A stretch of DNA of 38,759 nucleotides from Thermoplasmata archaeon (GCA_021802055.1 JAKAAY010000015.1:1-38759), one strand, 5' to 3'. Shown: positions 17,274 to 26,279, counted from the first letter of the stretch. The notes: generated by a model not told the origin, from the letters alone. Numbers and translations: made by a program.

Positions 17274-17747
17274 ATGTTGAAGCCGGCCATATTCACCGAT
17301 CGTGACGGGACACTGAACCGTGACTGCCCGTACTGTCATAACGTGGAAGACCTTGTCATCTACCCAGACGCAGTGGATGTGCTGAGGGAATACCAGGGAA
17401 AGGGGTTCCTTGTGGTGATGATTACAAACCAGTCAGGGATCAATAGAGGTTACTTTACTGAACGGGAGTTCACTGAATTTAACCATGCCCTGAAGCTATC
17501 ATTGGAGGATCGGGGAGTAAGAATAGATGCCATTTATTTCTGCCCTCACAGACCGGATGAAAACTGCGACTGCAGGAAGCCAAAAACGGCACTCATCGAA
17601 AGGGCAGTGAACGATCTGAATATCGATCTGGAAAGGTCCGTTATACTTGGCGACAGGGATGACATAGAGGGGGAGTTGGCCAGGAAACTGGGGATCAAGC
17701 CAATTATATTGAAGAGGGGTGAGGTGCCTGAGTTCCACGGGAGGTGA
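17274..17747 (+). CDS. HAD phosphatase, GmhB/HisB-N type
   Basis: A 157-residue haloacid-dehalogenase-superfamily phosphatase. Motif I is FTDRDGTLN (nucleophile and acid-base Asp), motif II ITNQSG, the zinc-binding loop CPHRPDENCDCRKP, motif III Lys in RKPKT and motif IV GDRDDIEGELA. This set defines the D,D-heptose-1,7-bisphosphate phosphatase / histidinol-phosphatase group. With surface-glycan genes on both sides, a sugar-bisphosphate substrate is more likely than histidinol phosphate, but the sequence does not decide. ATG 17274 starts the family N-terminus; a GGAGGT sequence lies only 1 nt before it, too close for a normal ribosome-binding site. A GT2 gene follows 77 nt later. Confidence 0.85.
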   Translation: MLKPAIFTDRDGTLNRDCPYCHNVEDLVIYPDAVDVLREYQGKGFLVVMITNQSGINRGYFTEREFTEFNHALKLSLEDRGVRIDAIYFCPHRPDENCDCRKPKTALIERAVNDLNIDLERSVILGDRDDIEGELARKLGIKPIILKRGEVPEFHGR

Positions 17748-17824
17748 AATCACGAAGAGGAAGAGCAGGCCAGAGTCAGTATTTCCTGCCGAAGCAGCAG
17801 GATTTTGCATCACGTTGAGGTAAC

Positions 17825-18811
17825 ATGATGATTTCCGTCATTATATCCGCCCATGACAGGAAGCAGTATGTTATGAGCGCAGTTAAATCAGTAATTTCGC
17901 AGGAATTTGCGAGGGATAGATACGAGATCATTGTGGTAAAGAACTTTCTTGACAGCGAGATGGACACATATCTCCATGAAAATGCAGTTGAGAGCCTTTA
18001 CACGGAAGAGAAATCTCTGGCCAGGAAGATGGTCGTTGGCTTCATGAAATCCCGTGGAGAAATCCTTTGCTTTCTGGACGACGATGATCTTTACTCCGCC
18101 GGGAAATTGAAGACGGTCAGCGAATATTTCAGTCACGGTAATCTGTCGTTTCTCCATGATTCCATAGTGCCGGTGAATGAGTCTGGTAAACCCTTGGGAA
18201 AGCTTATAGGGAAGAACCCGGGACAGGATGTCGTGATTGATGGGGGCCAATCGCTGAGAACTGTTGGAAAAGCCCTCAGATACAACGCAGACTGGTACAC
18301 GAGCTCAATGTCTGTCTCAAGAAAACTGTTTGAATCCATAAAGGATGAGTTCTGGCGAATTACACGGGGAATCGACAAGTACCTGTTTTTCACCGCTCTC
18401 TCCAGGGGCGAGCGACTGGTTGTTTCTTCGAAGGAACTCACCATGTACAGGGTGCACGACAGCCTGACCACGTTTGATGTTCCCCTAGAAATGTTCCTGA
18501 GACAGAAAGGTGAGTTCTATAAAGACAGCCTGGATAGTGCCAGGCTCCTTTACAGCAACAGCATGGGTGCACGCTACCCTGAGGCCACGCGTTGCAATCT
18601 AATCCACGCTGAAATGCTGGCCGCCTTCTTTTCCTCGGATGGGCACTGCAGCATTGGGTTGATCTTCAGTGGTGCAAGATGTTACTTTACAGTGGGAAAT
18701 CCAAGCCTTCCCAGGTGGATCGCCCTGTGTCTCATGAAAAACCTGTCCAGAAAAGCGGCATGGCGAAGGTACTATAACTACTACAGGAAAACATACCTGG
18801 AACAGGCCTGA
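17825..18811 (+). CDS. Glycosyltransferase family 2
   Basis: A 328-residue GT2 enzyme. The N-terminal half is canonical: ISVIISAHDRKQYV (residues 3-16), YEIIVVKN (33-40) and the strand LCFLDDDDLYSAGKL (81-95) with the D-x-D metal motif. The C-terminal half is acceptor-specific and basic, with ITRGIDKYLFFTALSRGERLVV resembling the distal catalytic region. No clear membrane helix. GAGGTAAC directly before ATG 17825 is a good ribosome-binding site. It follows the HAD phosphatase gene, suggesting one pathway from an activated sugar to a surface glycan. Donor and acceptor are unknown. Confidence 0.82.
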   Translation: MMISVIISAHDRKQYVMSAVKSVISQEFARDRYEIIVVKNFLDSEMDTYLHENAVESLYTEEKSLARKMVVGFMKSRGEILCFLDDDDLYSAGKLKTVSEYFSHGNLSFLHDSIVPVNESGKPLGKLIGKNPGQDVVIDGGQSLRTVGKALRYNADWYTSSMSVSRKLFESIKDEFWRITRGIDKYLFFTALSRGERLVVSSKELTMYRVHDSLTTFDVPLEMFLRQKGEFYKDSLDSARLLYSNSMGARYPEATRCNLIHAEMLAAFFSSDGHCSIGLIFSGARCYFTVGNPSLPRWIALCLMKNLSRKAAWRRYYNYYRKTYLEQA

Positions 18812-18857
18812 TCCGGCGCAGGCAAGGTTATTAATCAAACATCATACTCTGCCCAAT

Positions 18858-20420
18858 ATGGACGAGTTCTCCAACAATGACAGGGATATTTTCATAGTCA
18901 GGACCCGGAAGATGATCGACCGTGGGGCCCTGATGTCAAGATACAGCAGAACCACTGAACTTGACATCAGGAACGTATACCGCAAAGAATTTGCGGACAG
19001 CGAGACCCGAGGCGAAGAGTTCTACCGGAGGGTCTTTCTCGAATATGGTGACGAGTCCGTGGCGGAACTTGTGACTGCCCAGGTTGCGATCCAGAATGTG
19101 TCGAATCTCTGCACATGGACCATGGAAGAGAAGAGGATCGGCCTGTCCTTTCTGGAGAAATCTTCGCGATATGTGGAATACCAGGAAGGATCCAGACTCT
19201 ACCTCGAACCTTCTAGAAGCGGTCTTCCAGAATGGTCCTGGAAAGAATACGGTGCTATTTGCGATGAGCTATTCCGTCTTTACAGAAAGGTGCTGTCAAA
19301 CGCTGTTTCATACTACATGGAAGCGTATCCCATGGAAGGATTCTCCTTTCCAGATGCTGATGGAAACCAGAAACTTTTTGGCAGCCTGAAGGATGAGAAG
19401 AAGATAAGCTCAGCAAGAAAGGCGTATGATAGAGCCGTGAGGGCAAGAGCCCTTGATGACGCCAGATTCTGCCTGCCGTTCTCGACTCTTACAAATGCTG
19501 GTGTTTCAGGCAACGGAAGAGCGTTCATCGACCTGATCATGAAACTGAACGCCTCAGGACTTCCAGAACTCAGAAAGGTCGCTGAAGGCCTTTTCACGGA
19601 ATTGAAACTTGAACTCCCCAACCTCATAGACAACGCCGTCAACAGGCATGGCAGGGAGACCGAGGCTTACAGCCTTGCCAGAGATTCGCTTGACATGAGT
19701 TTTTCGGAGCTTTCTGAGGTATCTGGAGTGAAAATACTAAAGTGCGACAGTGAGTCAGAAGCGCTCGCGCGGATGCGGATTGCTCTCCAGTTCCTGTCAT
19801 CTGGAACGGAAAGTACTCCCGATGCCACCGGCGGGGGCAACGAAGATGTGATCTCATACATCAACCGCTCATCTGAGATCAGGCAGAACCGCAGGCAGAA
19901 GCCGGGAAGGGTCTTCGAGATTCCGGAATATCTCTGTGCTGCCACCTGCTCCCTGGGGACGCTCCGTGATTTTCAGAGGCACAGAATGATGACCGTTATT
20001 AAAAGGCCAGTGAATCCACTGTCTGGTTACATACTGCCTGAAAGTGTCCATGCCAGCCAGGAACTGATGAATGACTATCGGTCAACCATGGAGCGTTCAA
20101 AGGCGTTCTGGAGGAAACTTCTGCCTGAAGCAGGGGCTGTGAAGGCTCAATATGCGATCCCTTTCGCCTTCTACCAGAAGATCGTGTTCAAGCTTAACCT
20201 CAGGGAGTTGACTTATTTCACTGAACTCAGGTCGGGGAGCGCAGCCCATTTTGAAATCAGGAAGATCGCGATCCAGCTCCTTGAGGAATTACGGAAATAC
20301 CAGCCAAATCTTTCAAAGATAGTCAGATTCGTTGATGCAGCAGACTACCCACTGGGAAGGCTCGGTGCTGAAGTCCGGAAGGAGGATCGGCTCAGCAGCC
20401 TCCGAAAGACCCCGGACTAA
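18858..20420 (+). CDS. Tandem-domain ThyX-like protein (FAD-dependent thymidylate synthase homologue)
   Basis: A 520-residue protein, about twice the length of a normal ThyX (about 220-250). Both halves resemble ThyX but each keeps different elements. The N half has EEKRIGLSFLEKSSRY (90-105), equivalent to the S-x-N-E-x-S-x-R-Y end of the ThyX motif but without RHR, and ARFCLPFSTLTN (202-213). The C half has FQRHRMM (372-378) plus NLRELTYFTELRS...HFEIRKIA (447-471), the typical ThyX C-terminus. ThyX uses FAD and methylene-tetrahydrofolate to make dTMP. ATG 18858 follows a TATA-like TTATTAATC by about 25 nt, so the mRNA is probably leaderless. Whether this long form makes dTMP is not shown by sequence. 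Confidence 0.78.
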   Translation: MDEFSNNDRDIFIVRTRKMIDRGALMSRYSRTTELDIRNVYRKEFADSETRGEEFYRRVFLEYGDESVAELVTAQVAIQNVSNLCTWTMEEKRIGLSFLEKSSRYVEYQEGSRLYLEPSRSGLPEWSWKEYGAICDELFRLYRKVLSNAVSYYMEAYPMEGFSFPDADGNQKLFGSLKDEKKISSARKAYDRAVRARALDDARFCLPFSTLTNAGVSGNGRAFIDLIMKLNASGLPELRKVAEGLFTELKLELPNLIDNAVNRHGRETEAYSLARDSLDMSFSELSEVSGVKILKCDSESEALARMRIALQFLSSGTESTPDATGGGNEDVISYINRSSEIRQNRRQKPGRVFEIPEYLCAATCSLGTLRDFQRHRMMTVIKRPVNPLSGYILPESVHASQELMNDYRSTMERSKAFWRKLLPEAGAVKAQYAIPFAFYQKIVFKLNLRELTYFTELRSGSAAHFEIRKIAIQLLEELRKYQPNLSKIVRFVDAADYPLGRLGAEVRKEDRLSSLRKTPD

Positions 20421-21310
20421 AGGGAAGATATCTCGTTGCTGTACTGGATGTTCATCTTCCACTCATGCATTTTCTGGAAGGCTGCAAGCATTATGGAGGT
20501 GAACCCTGAAAGGTGGAATTCCGGCACGATCACATAATACGTGAATGTCCTTCCATTGAGCCTCTGTCCCATTCCAAGCGGGGCTATGGATTGCCTTGTG
20601 CATTCGTCAAAGAAGAAATTGATGATGGGATTGTCGAATGTCGTTTCATAAATCTTCTCTGACTTTGAAATTTCCGTGGTGGTCAGGTCTTCCCTCAGCA
20701 CTTCGTTTCTCTCATAATAAACCGCGTGAGTTTCCTCACCGAGAAGATATTTTACCTCCCTGAGCCAGTTGTTGCCAAATGTCTTTATGACGTTGTCCTT
20801 GGTGATGCTCATTATGTTGGGAGGCACGGTTGATATTACTTCCATATAATGAAGAGGCACGGTAAAGGAAATCTCCTTCAGTGAGTCTATTATGCCGGAA
20901 GACGGACCCATGAAGGGGACTGAAAAGCCCTCAAGTTCCTTCCCGAACCTGGAAATAAGCTCTGAGACCTGCTGGTGCTCATTGTGATGATACCTGAAAG
21001 TGAAGCTGATTATTGCAGTACTCAGCAGTATCCCATCAACAACAACAGAGTGAATCTTGATTAATTCCTTAAAGAATTCCAGTGTCTTGGTACCCTTGAG
21101 GTCTATGGTCACCGCGGAGGTTTTTCCCCCAGCTTCGGAGTCATAGTCCTTAACCCAGTTAATTATGATAAGCCCTCCTTCCTTGGTGATGCGGATTTTA
21201 GCCACGGCTACAGGTTCATCAGTCAGTATCTCCTTCAGTGAAGGCTCGTTCGTGAAATATGAGATAACCGTTCTTCTGTCCAAAAGCATATTCATGTCTT
21301 CGATTAACAT
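20417..21310 (-). CDS. Conserved-looking protein of unknown function, 297 aa
   Basis: I do not recognise this 297-residue protein. It is soluble by eye: no signal peptide, membrane helix, cysteine cluster or nucleotide-binding loop. It alternates beta-like strands (AVAKIRITKEGGLIIINW, SAVTIDLKG) and helices, with aromatic C-terminal strands (FTYYVIVPEFHLSG). It begins at ATG 21310, about 25 nt after the perfect TATA palindrome TTATATATAA (21331-21340), so it is well expressed and leaderless in appearance. It converges on the ThyX gene and their stop codons overlap in CTAA (20417-20420). The strong promoter argues for a real gene. No function is offered. Confidence 0.7.
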   Translation of the reverse strand: MLIEDMNMLLDRRTVISYFTNEPSLKEILTDEPVAVAKIRITKEGGLIIINWVKDYDSEAGGKTSAVTIDLKGTKTLEFFKELIKIHSVVVDGILLSTAIISFTFRYHHNEHQQVSELISRFGKELEGFSVPFMGPSSGIIDSLKEISFTVPLHYMEVISTVPPNIMSITKDNVIKTFGNNWLREVKYLLGEETHAVYYERNEVLREDLTTTEISKSEKIYETTFDNPIINFFFDECTRQSIAPLGMGQRLNGRTFTYYVIVPEFHLSGFTSIMLAAFQKMHEWKMNIQYSNEISSL

Positions 21311-21402
21311 CAGGTTGTAATATCAACGAGTTATATATAAACTAGCAGGAAGCAGAATATCTGGTTAAGAACCATAGATAAATCTGTTCAGTGACAGTAT
21401 TT

Positions 21403-21434
21403 CCCCAGCATAGTCGTTGCAAACTGGGGCCCCA
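21403..21434. repeat. Inverted repeat and palindrome upstream of thermosome
   Basis: CCCCAG (21403-21408) pairs with CTGGGG (21424-21429), and the latter is part of the 10-bp palindrome TGGGGCCCCA (21425-21434). It lies about 100 nt before the thermosome TATA box in an otherwise empty 268-bp divergent intergenic region. It could be a structured RNA or regulator site; nothing further supports either. Confidence 0.3.
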
Positions 21435-21474
21435 TCATCGTTTAGGGCAAGAACAGGACGCGCAATTGTGAGAA

Positions 21475-21495
21475 TAAGGCTTATTATTAAGGCTT
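21475..21495 (+). promoter_or_regulatory. Direct repeats upstream of the thermosome promoter
   Basis: TAAGGCTT occurs at 21475-21482 and 21488-21495, 13 bp apart start to start, about 35-55 bp upstream of the TATA box. Tandem sites at this distance suit a heat-shock activator or repressor, but no regulator can be named. Confidence 0.3.
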
Positions 21496-21530
21496 TCTGA
21501 ACTCCGATATCTACGTTCATAAAAAAAATG

Positions 21531-21538
21531 TTTATATA
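21531..21538 (+). promoter_or_regulatory. TATA box of the thermosome gene
   Basis: TTTATATA is centred about 44 nt before ATG 21579. Transcription would start near 21560, leaving a leader of roughly 19 nt that contains GAGGTG (21564-21569), a ribosome-binding site 9 nt before the ATG. Unlike most neighbours, this mRNA appears to have a leader. Confidence 0.6.
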
Positions 21539-21578
21539 GAAGTCCTAACTTACACATTCGACCGAGGTGTCAAAATAA

Positions 21579-23198
21579 ATGCTAGGAGGACAGATGCCTA
21601 TCCTTATTCTTAAGGAAGGGACAAAAAGGGAACAGGGGAAAGACGCCCAGAAGGCCAATATTGAGGCTGCGAAGGCAATTGCTGATGCGGTCAGAACTAC
21701 GCTTGGCCCCAAGGGTATGGACAAAATGCTTGTTGATTCCATTGGAGATATCGTGATTTCTAACGACGGTGCAACAATCCTGAAGGAGATGGATGTTGAC
21801 CATCCCACTGCGAAAATGATTGTCGAAGTAGCGAAGTCACAGGATGTCTCTGTGGGAGATGGAACAACTACGGCTGTGATACTTGCAGGGGAATTCCTGA
21901 AGCAGGCAGAATTCCTTCTCGAGCAGGGAGTCCATTCCACAGTCATTGCGAATGGTTACCGCATTGCAATGAACGAAGCAAAGAAACTGCTGGAAAGCCT
22001 CGCAATAAGCGCATCTGATGACAACACGCTGAGAAACGTTGCTCTTACTGCACTCTCCGGGAAGAATACAGGCATTGCATACGATTTCCTTGCAGACCTT
22101 GTTGTCAAGGCAGTCAATGCTGTTGCAGAGGAACGAAATGGCAAGGTCACGGTCGATCCTTCCAATATCAAGGTGGACAAGAAGAACGGTGGCAGTATCA
22201 ATGACACCAGCCTAGTTAACGGCCTCGTCATAGACAAAGAGAAGGTTCACCCCAAGATGCCCTCTGTGGTAAAAGGCGCTAAAATAGCACTCATAGACTC
22301 CGCTCTCGAGATTAAGAAAACGGAGATCGAGGCAAAGGTCCAGATCACCGATCCTTCCAGGATTCAGGACTTCATGTCACAGGAATCTGACACCTTCAAG
22401 CGTATGGTTGAGAAGGTCAAGGCCAGTGGGGCCAATGTGGTCCTCTGCCAGAAGGGAATTGATGACCTTGCACAGCACTTCCTTGCCAAGGAAGGAATTT
22501 ATGCCGTGAGAAGGGTTAAGAAGAGCGACATGGAGAAACTGGTTAAGGCTACTGGTGCGAGAATTGTTACCGAGCTGGATGATCTCAACGAGAAGGCCCT
22601 GGGGAAAGCAGAGAAGGTAGAGGAAAAGAAGATCGGCGATGACAGGATGACGTTCATCACTGGGTGCGCCAACCCCAAAGCCATCAGCATTCTCATCAGG
22701 GGGGGGACAGATCATGTTGTATCTGAAATGGAGAGAAGCCTCAACGATGCAATAAGGGTTGCAGCGATCACAAAGGAGGATGGAAAATATCTTCCGGGCG
22801 GAGGTGCAATTGAAGCAGAGCTTTCCATGAGAATCAGGAACTTCGCCAATACGGTTGGCGGCAGGGAACAGCTTGCAATAGAGGCTTTCGCCAAGACGCT
22901 TGAGGTCATTCCCAGGACGCTGGCCGAGAACTCAGGCATGGACCCGATAAACACGCTCATTAAGCTCAAGGCCAGCCACGAGAAGGGAAACAGCACTCAT
23001 GGCATTGGGTTGAGCGAGAATGCGGTAGTGGACATGTCATCTGCGGGCGTTTATGATCCTCTGAGGGTAAAGAAGCACGCGCTGGAATCTGCCGTGGAAG
23101 TTGCCACCATGATCCTCAGGATCGATGATGTCATAGCTTCAAAGAAGAGTGCCCCCTCCGGCCCGCCTGGAGGCATGGGCGGAGAAATGCCCTACTAA
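21579..23198 (+). CDS. thsA: Thermosome subunit (group II chaperonin), alpha-like
   Basis: A 539-residue ATP-driven chaperonin subunit that assembles into double rings and folds cytoplasmic proteins. Visible motifs: [15 protein letters not shown] (about 38-52), [18 protein letters not shown] (ATP site, about 92-97), [10 protein letters not shown], the apical/intermediate hinge regions, and [10 protein letters not shown] plus [13 protein letters not shown] near the C-terminus; it ends in the usual Gly/Pro/Met-rich tail. It resembles the Thermoplasma alpha subunit (MMTGQ...PILVLKEG) more than beta. ATG 21579 matches that N-terminus and has GAGGTG upstream; ATG 21594 is an alternative. The upstream region carries repeats that may mediate heat-shock control. 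A hairpin/T-run ends the gene. Confidence 0.97.
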   Translation: MLGGQMPILILKEGTKREQGKDAQKANIEAAKAIADAVRTTLGPKGMDKMLVDSIGDIVISNDGATILKEMDVDHPTAKMIVEVAKSQDVSVGDGTTTAVILAGEFLKQAEFLLEQGVHSTVIANGYRIAMNEAKKLLESLAISASDDNTLRNVALTALSGKNTGIAYDFLADLVVKAVNAVAEERNGKVTVDPSNIKVDKKNGGSINDTSLVNGLVIDKEKVHPKMPSVVKGAKIALIDSALEIKKTEIEAKVQITDPSRIQDFMSQESDTFKRMVEKVKASGANVVLCQKGIDDLAQHFLAKEGIYAVRRVKKSDMEKLVKATGARIVTELDDLNEKALGKAEKVEEKKIGDDRMTFITGCANPKAISILIRGGTDHVVSEMERSLNDAIRVAAITKEDGKYLPGGGAIEAELSMRIRNFANTVGGREQLAIEAFAKTLEVIPRTLAENSGMDPINTLIKLKASHEKGNSTHGIGLSENAVVDMSSAGVYDPLRVKKHALESAVEVATMILRIDDVIASKKSAPSGPPGGMGGEMPY

Positions 23199-23217
23199 GG
23201 GCATAAACCTTTTTTTT
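23187..23217 (+). terminator. Hairpin plus T-run at the thermosome stop
   Basis: ATGCCC (23187-23192) and GGGCAT (23199-23204) form a perfect 6-bp stem around a 6-nt loop that contains the TAA stop. AAACC then a run of eight T (23210-23217) and further T-rich sequence follow. This is an intrinsic-type terminator embedded in the end of the coding sequence. Confidence 0.7.
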
Positions 23218-23336
23218 ACATTTTTCCTTTTTATTGCTTGATTATCTCTGTAAATGGTAATTTCAAGCTTCCCTGCGTGAGTACAACACAACAAACATTC
23301 TTATTGAGACTTACAATCCCACCTCGTGGTGTATCT

Positions 23337-24443
23337 TTGAACCTTTATGAATACCTTGGAAAAGATATCTTCCGGAAAAACGGGATTCCCGTCCCAGACG
23401 GATACCTTGTTGAGAAGAAGGAAGATGTCAGAAAGTACGAAAAGCCCGTGGTGGTAAAGTCGCAGATCCTTCTGGGAGGCAGGGGGAAATCTGGTGGAAT
23501 AAAGTTCGTGAAATCTGAGGCTGACCTGAAGCCCGCTGTAGACTCCCTTCTTGGTTCAGAAGTTAGGGGACTTAAGGTGACCAGGCTCCTTGTGGAAGAA
23601 ATGATTGACATCAGGAAGGAAATGTACGTAAGCTTCTCCCTTAACAGGACGGAGAGAAAGCCCATGTTGATGGCCACGGTGGAAGGGGGAGTGGAGATCG
23701 AGTCTCTTCCCCATGACAAGATCTTTCTGCGCCTCATCGACCCCCTGATGGGTTATTCGGATTACATCGCGAAAGAGGCCGTCAAATTCATGCAGCTGGA
23801 ACCTGCCATCGCCGCACAGTTCAGGTCCCTGTTGGCCAAACTTTATGAGATATTCAATAAGTACGACTGCGAGCTCGTGGAAATAAATCCACTCGTCATA
23901 ACAGGAGAGGGCAAGCTTATTGCTGCAGACGCCAAGGTGGTCATGGACTCTGATTCCCTTTTCAGGCACAGGGAGTTTAACGTAATTGATCCTGAGAAGA
24001 CTCCCCTTGAGCTGGAAGCCAACGGGAGAGGATACAGCTTTGTGGAGCTTCAGGGTGACATCGGCGTGATTGCAAACGGCGCGGGGCTAACCATGGCAAC
24101 GCTTGATGCACTCACCCTTCACAAGGGCAAACCGCGAAATTTCCTTGACCTGGGCGGTACAGATTCCGTGGACATCGTGATAGATGCCTTTGACCTGGTA
24201 CTTAAGGCTAACCCGAAAACCATACTCGTAAACATCTTTGGAGGCGTCACAAAGTGCGACACTGTTGCGAACGGAATAGTGGAGGCAAAGAAAAAATACG
24301 GAATCAAACAGCCCATTGTTGTAAGGCTCAGTGGCATCCATGAGGAAGAGGGAAGAGAAATACTGAAAAAGAACGGTGTGGATGCATTCTCAGACATGAT
24401 GAGCGCCATTGAGACAGCAGTGAAGAGAGAGGGTGGTAACTGA
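23337..24443 (+). CDS. sucC: Succinate-CoA ligase (ADP-forming), beta subunit
   Basis: The beta subunit of succinyl-CoA synthetase (about 368 residues), which with SucD interconverts succinyl-CoA and succinate with substrate-level ATP formation in the TCA cycle. It has the N-terminal ATP-grasp domain (NLYEYLGKDIFRKNGIPVP, KSQILLGGRGKSGGIK, VEINPLVITGEGKLIAADAKV) and the C-terminal ligase domain (FLDLGGT, LVNIFGGVTKCDTVANGI). The TTG at 23337 is chosen because family members begin at N-L-Y-E-Y; the frame is open back to 23238 but the extra 33 residues do not look like family sequence. The stop overlaps the sucD ATG (TGATG). Confidence 0.95.
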   Translation: MNLYEYLGKDIFRKNGIPVPDGYLVEKKEDVRKYEKPVVVKSQILLGGRGKSGGIKFVKSEADLKPAVDSLLGSEVRGLKVTRLLVEEMIDIRKEMYVSFSLNRTERKPMLMATVEGGVEIESLPHDKIFLRLIDPLMGYSDYIAKEAVKFMQLEPAIAAQFRSLLAKLYEIFNKYDCELVEINPLVITGEGKLIAADAKVVMDSDSLFRHREFNVIDPEKTPLELEANGRGYSFVELQGDIGVIANGAGLTMATLDALTLHKGKPRNFLDLGGTDSVDIVIDAFDLVLKANPKTILVNIFGGVTKCDTVANGIVEAKKKYGIKQPIVVRLSGIHEEEGREILKKNGVDAFSDMMSAIETAVKREGGN

Positions 24444-25297
24444 TGAAGAATTACGTGGACGAGAATACGAAGGTTATAGTACAGGGGATAACCGGGCACC
24501 AGGGTAAATTCCATTCCGGAGAGATGCTCAAGTTTGGAACCAAAGTTGTGGCCGGTGTTTCACCAGGCAAATCCAGCGAGAAGGTCAATGGGGTCCAGAT
24601 ATTTGATACGGTGGCTGACACCATGCATCTTAACCCGACTGCATCCATGATATCAGTGCCGGCACCGTACGTAAAAGACGCAGCGTTTGAGGCCATAGAT
24701 GCTGGCATAGAACTGATCTACGTCCTCACAGAACATGTGCCTTTCCACGACACCATGGACATCCTCTATGAGGCATCCAGAAAAGGCATCACCCTGTTGG
24801 GTCCAAATGGCCCTGGAATCACCAGGCCGGGAAAGTGCAAGATTGGAATCATGCCCAACCACATCTTCAAGGACGGTGACGTGGCAGTCGCATCCAGAAG
24901 CGGCACTCTCACTTATGAGATAGTGGGCGCACTAACAAAAGCCGGGTTTGGCCAGAGTACCGTTATTGGGCTTGGGGGAGATCCAGTAGTTGGCCTTACG
25001 TTCATAGATGTCCTCAAAGTGTTCAACGACGATCCGAACACCAGGAAGATTGTTCTGGTGGGCGAGATAGGAGGGATCAATGAGGAAATGGCTGCGGACT
25101 ATATACGGAAAAACGTGAAGAAAAAGGTGGTGGCTTACATCGCCGGAAGAAGCGCACCGCCAGGCAAGAGGATGGGGCATGCGGGAGCCATAATAGAGAA
25201 GGGATCAGGGACGGCGGAATCAAAGATCAAGGCCTTTAATGCCGCCGGCGTGCATGTTGCCGATTTCCCGGCAGACATTCCAGGCCTCCTTGGGTGA
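24443..25297 (+). CDS. sucD: Succinate-CoA ligase, alpha subunit
   Basis: The 284-residue CoA-binding, phospho-histidine subunit of succinyl-CoA synthetase. Seen: VQGITGHQGKFHS and VAGVSPGKS of the CoA-binding Rossmann domain, LGPNGPGI, SRSGTLTYE, IGLGGDPVVG and the active-site GHAGAIIEKGSGTAESK, whose His is transiently phosphorylated. Length is typical. It overlaps sucC by one base and is followed after 6 nt by the ornithine carbamoyltransferase gene, so sucC-sucD-argF form one transcript. Acts in the cytoplasm as an SucCD heteromer. Confidence 0.96.
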   Translation: MKNYVDENTKVIVQGITGHQGKFHSGEMLKFGTKVVAGVSPGKSSEKVNGVQIFDTVADTMHLNPTASMISVPAPYVKDAAFEAIDAGIELIYVLTEHVPFHDTMDILYEASRKGITLLGPNGPGITRPGKCKIGIMPNHIFKDGDVAVASRSGTLTYEIVGALTKAGFGQSTVIGLGGDPVVGLTFIDVLKVFNDDPNTRKIVLVGEIGGINEEMAADYIRKNVKKKVVAYIAGRSAPPGKRMGHAGAIIEKGSGTAESKIKAFNAAGVHVADFPADIPGLLG

Positions 25298-25303
25298 TCC
25301 ACC

Positions 25304-26212
25304 ATGAAGAGAGACATAATCTCTGTTGCAGACATGAAAGAGGACTTCACCTCCATCATAGAGCTGGCCATGAAGCTCAAGAGAGGCAGATACGACTCCT
25401 ATGATGATACGAAGAACCGCGTGCTCGCGCTCATATTTGAGAAGCCCAGCACCAGGACAAGGATATCGTTTGAAGTGGCCATGAGGCAGCTCGGAGGTCA
25501 TTCTATCTATCTTAACCCCAATGACATGCAGATGGGGCGCGGCGAAACCATTTCTGACACGGCTAAGGTTCTCTCAAGATTTGTTGACGTGATAGCATAC
25601 AGGGCTTTTGAGAACGCCAATGTAAGGGAACTGGCACTCAACGCGTCGGTTCCTGTCATCAATGCGCTGGATAACAAGGAACATCCTGTGCAGATGCTGG
25701 CGGACTTCATGACCATACTGGAGAGGAAGGGGAGGCTGAAAGGGCTCAAACTTGTCTACGTGGGCGACGGAAACAACGTTGCAAATTCCCTAATGATTGC
25801 CGGTGCAATCACTGGTGTTAATGTTACCATAGCTTCTCCAAAGGGATTTGAACCAAAGGATGAGTTTGTCTCGAAGGCAAAATCTCTGTCTTCCTCTGCC
25901 CGAATAGAGGTCACCAATGACGCATCCACTGCTGTTGCCGATGCAGACGTCATTTACACCGATGTCTGGATCTCCATGGGGGAAGAGAAGGAGAAGGAAA
26001 GAAAGGAGAAGGCCTTCTCAGGGTTCCAGGTGAACTCTGCACTGATGCGCAAAGCCGATCCAGCTGCCATGTTTCTGCACTGTCTGCCGGCTCACAGGGG
26101 TCTGGAAGTGTCTGCAGATGTCATAGATGGCGGTCAGAGTTTCGTCTTTGACGAGGCAGAGAACAGGCTGCATACTGAAAAAGCCTTGCTGCTGAAACTC
26201 CTCAAATTCTAG
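25304..26212 (+). CDS. argF: Ornithine carbamoyltransferase
   Basis: A 302-residue enzyme that joins carbamoyl phosphate and ornithine to citrulline in arginine synthesis (or runs in reverse in arginine catabolism). Motifs: carbamoyl-phosphate loop EKPSTRTRISFE (about 46-57), HPVQMLADF (about 126-134), the ornithine-specific SMG loop in VWISMGEE, the catalytic FLHCLPAHRG and the C-terminal DEAENRLHTEKALL. HCLP and SMG separate it from aspartate carbamoyltransferase. It starts 6 nt after sucD, with no promoter of its own visible, so it is tied to the TCA operon. T-rich sequence (CCCTATTTTTTCG) follows its stop. Confidence 0.95.
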   Translation: MKRDIISVADMKEDFTSIIELAMKLKRGRYDSYDDTKNRVLALIFEKPSTRTRISFEVAMRQLGGHSIYLNPNDMQMGRGETISDTAKVLSRFVDVIAYRAFENANVRELALNASVPVINALDNKEHPVQMLADFMTILERKGRLKGLKLVYVGDGNNVANSLMIAGAITGVNVTIASPKGFEPKDEFVSKAKSLSSSARIEVTNDASTAVADADVIYTDVWISMGEEKEKERKEKAFSGFQVNSALMRKADPAAMFLHCLPAHRGLEVSADVIDGGQSFVFDEAENRLHTEKALLLKLLKF

Positions 26213-26279
26213 CCAGCAGCAAACCCTATTTTTTCGCCTTGCACAACCTTTAAGTTCATGCTTTTGCTAATGTGTAGTA

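Noticed and set aside
23238-23336. N-terminal extension of SucC
   Set aside because: The extra 33 residues do not fit the family, whose proteins begin at the N-L-Y-E-Y segment.
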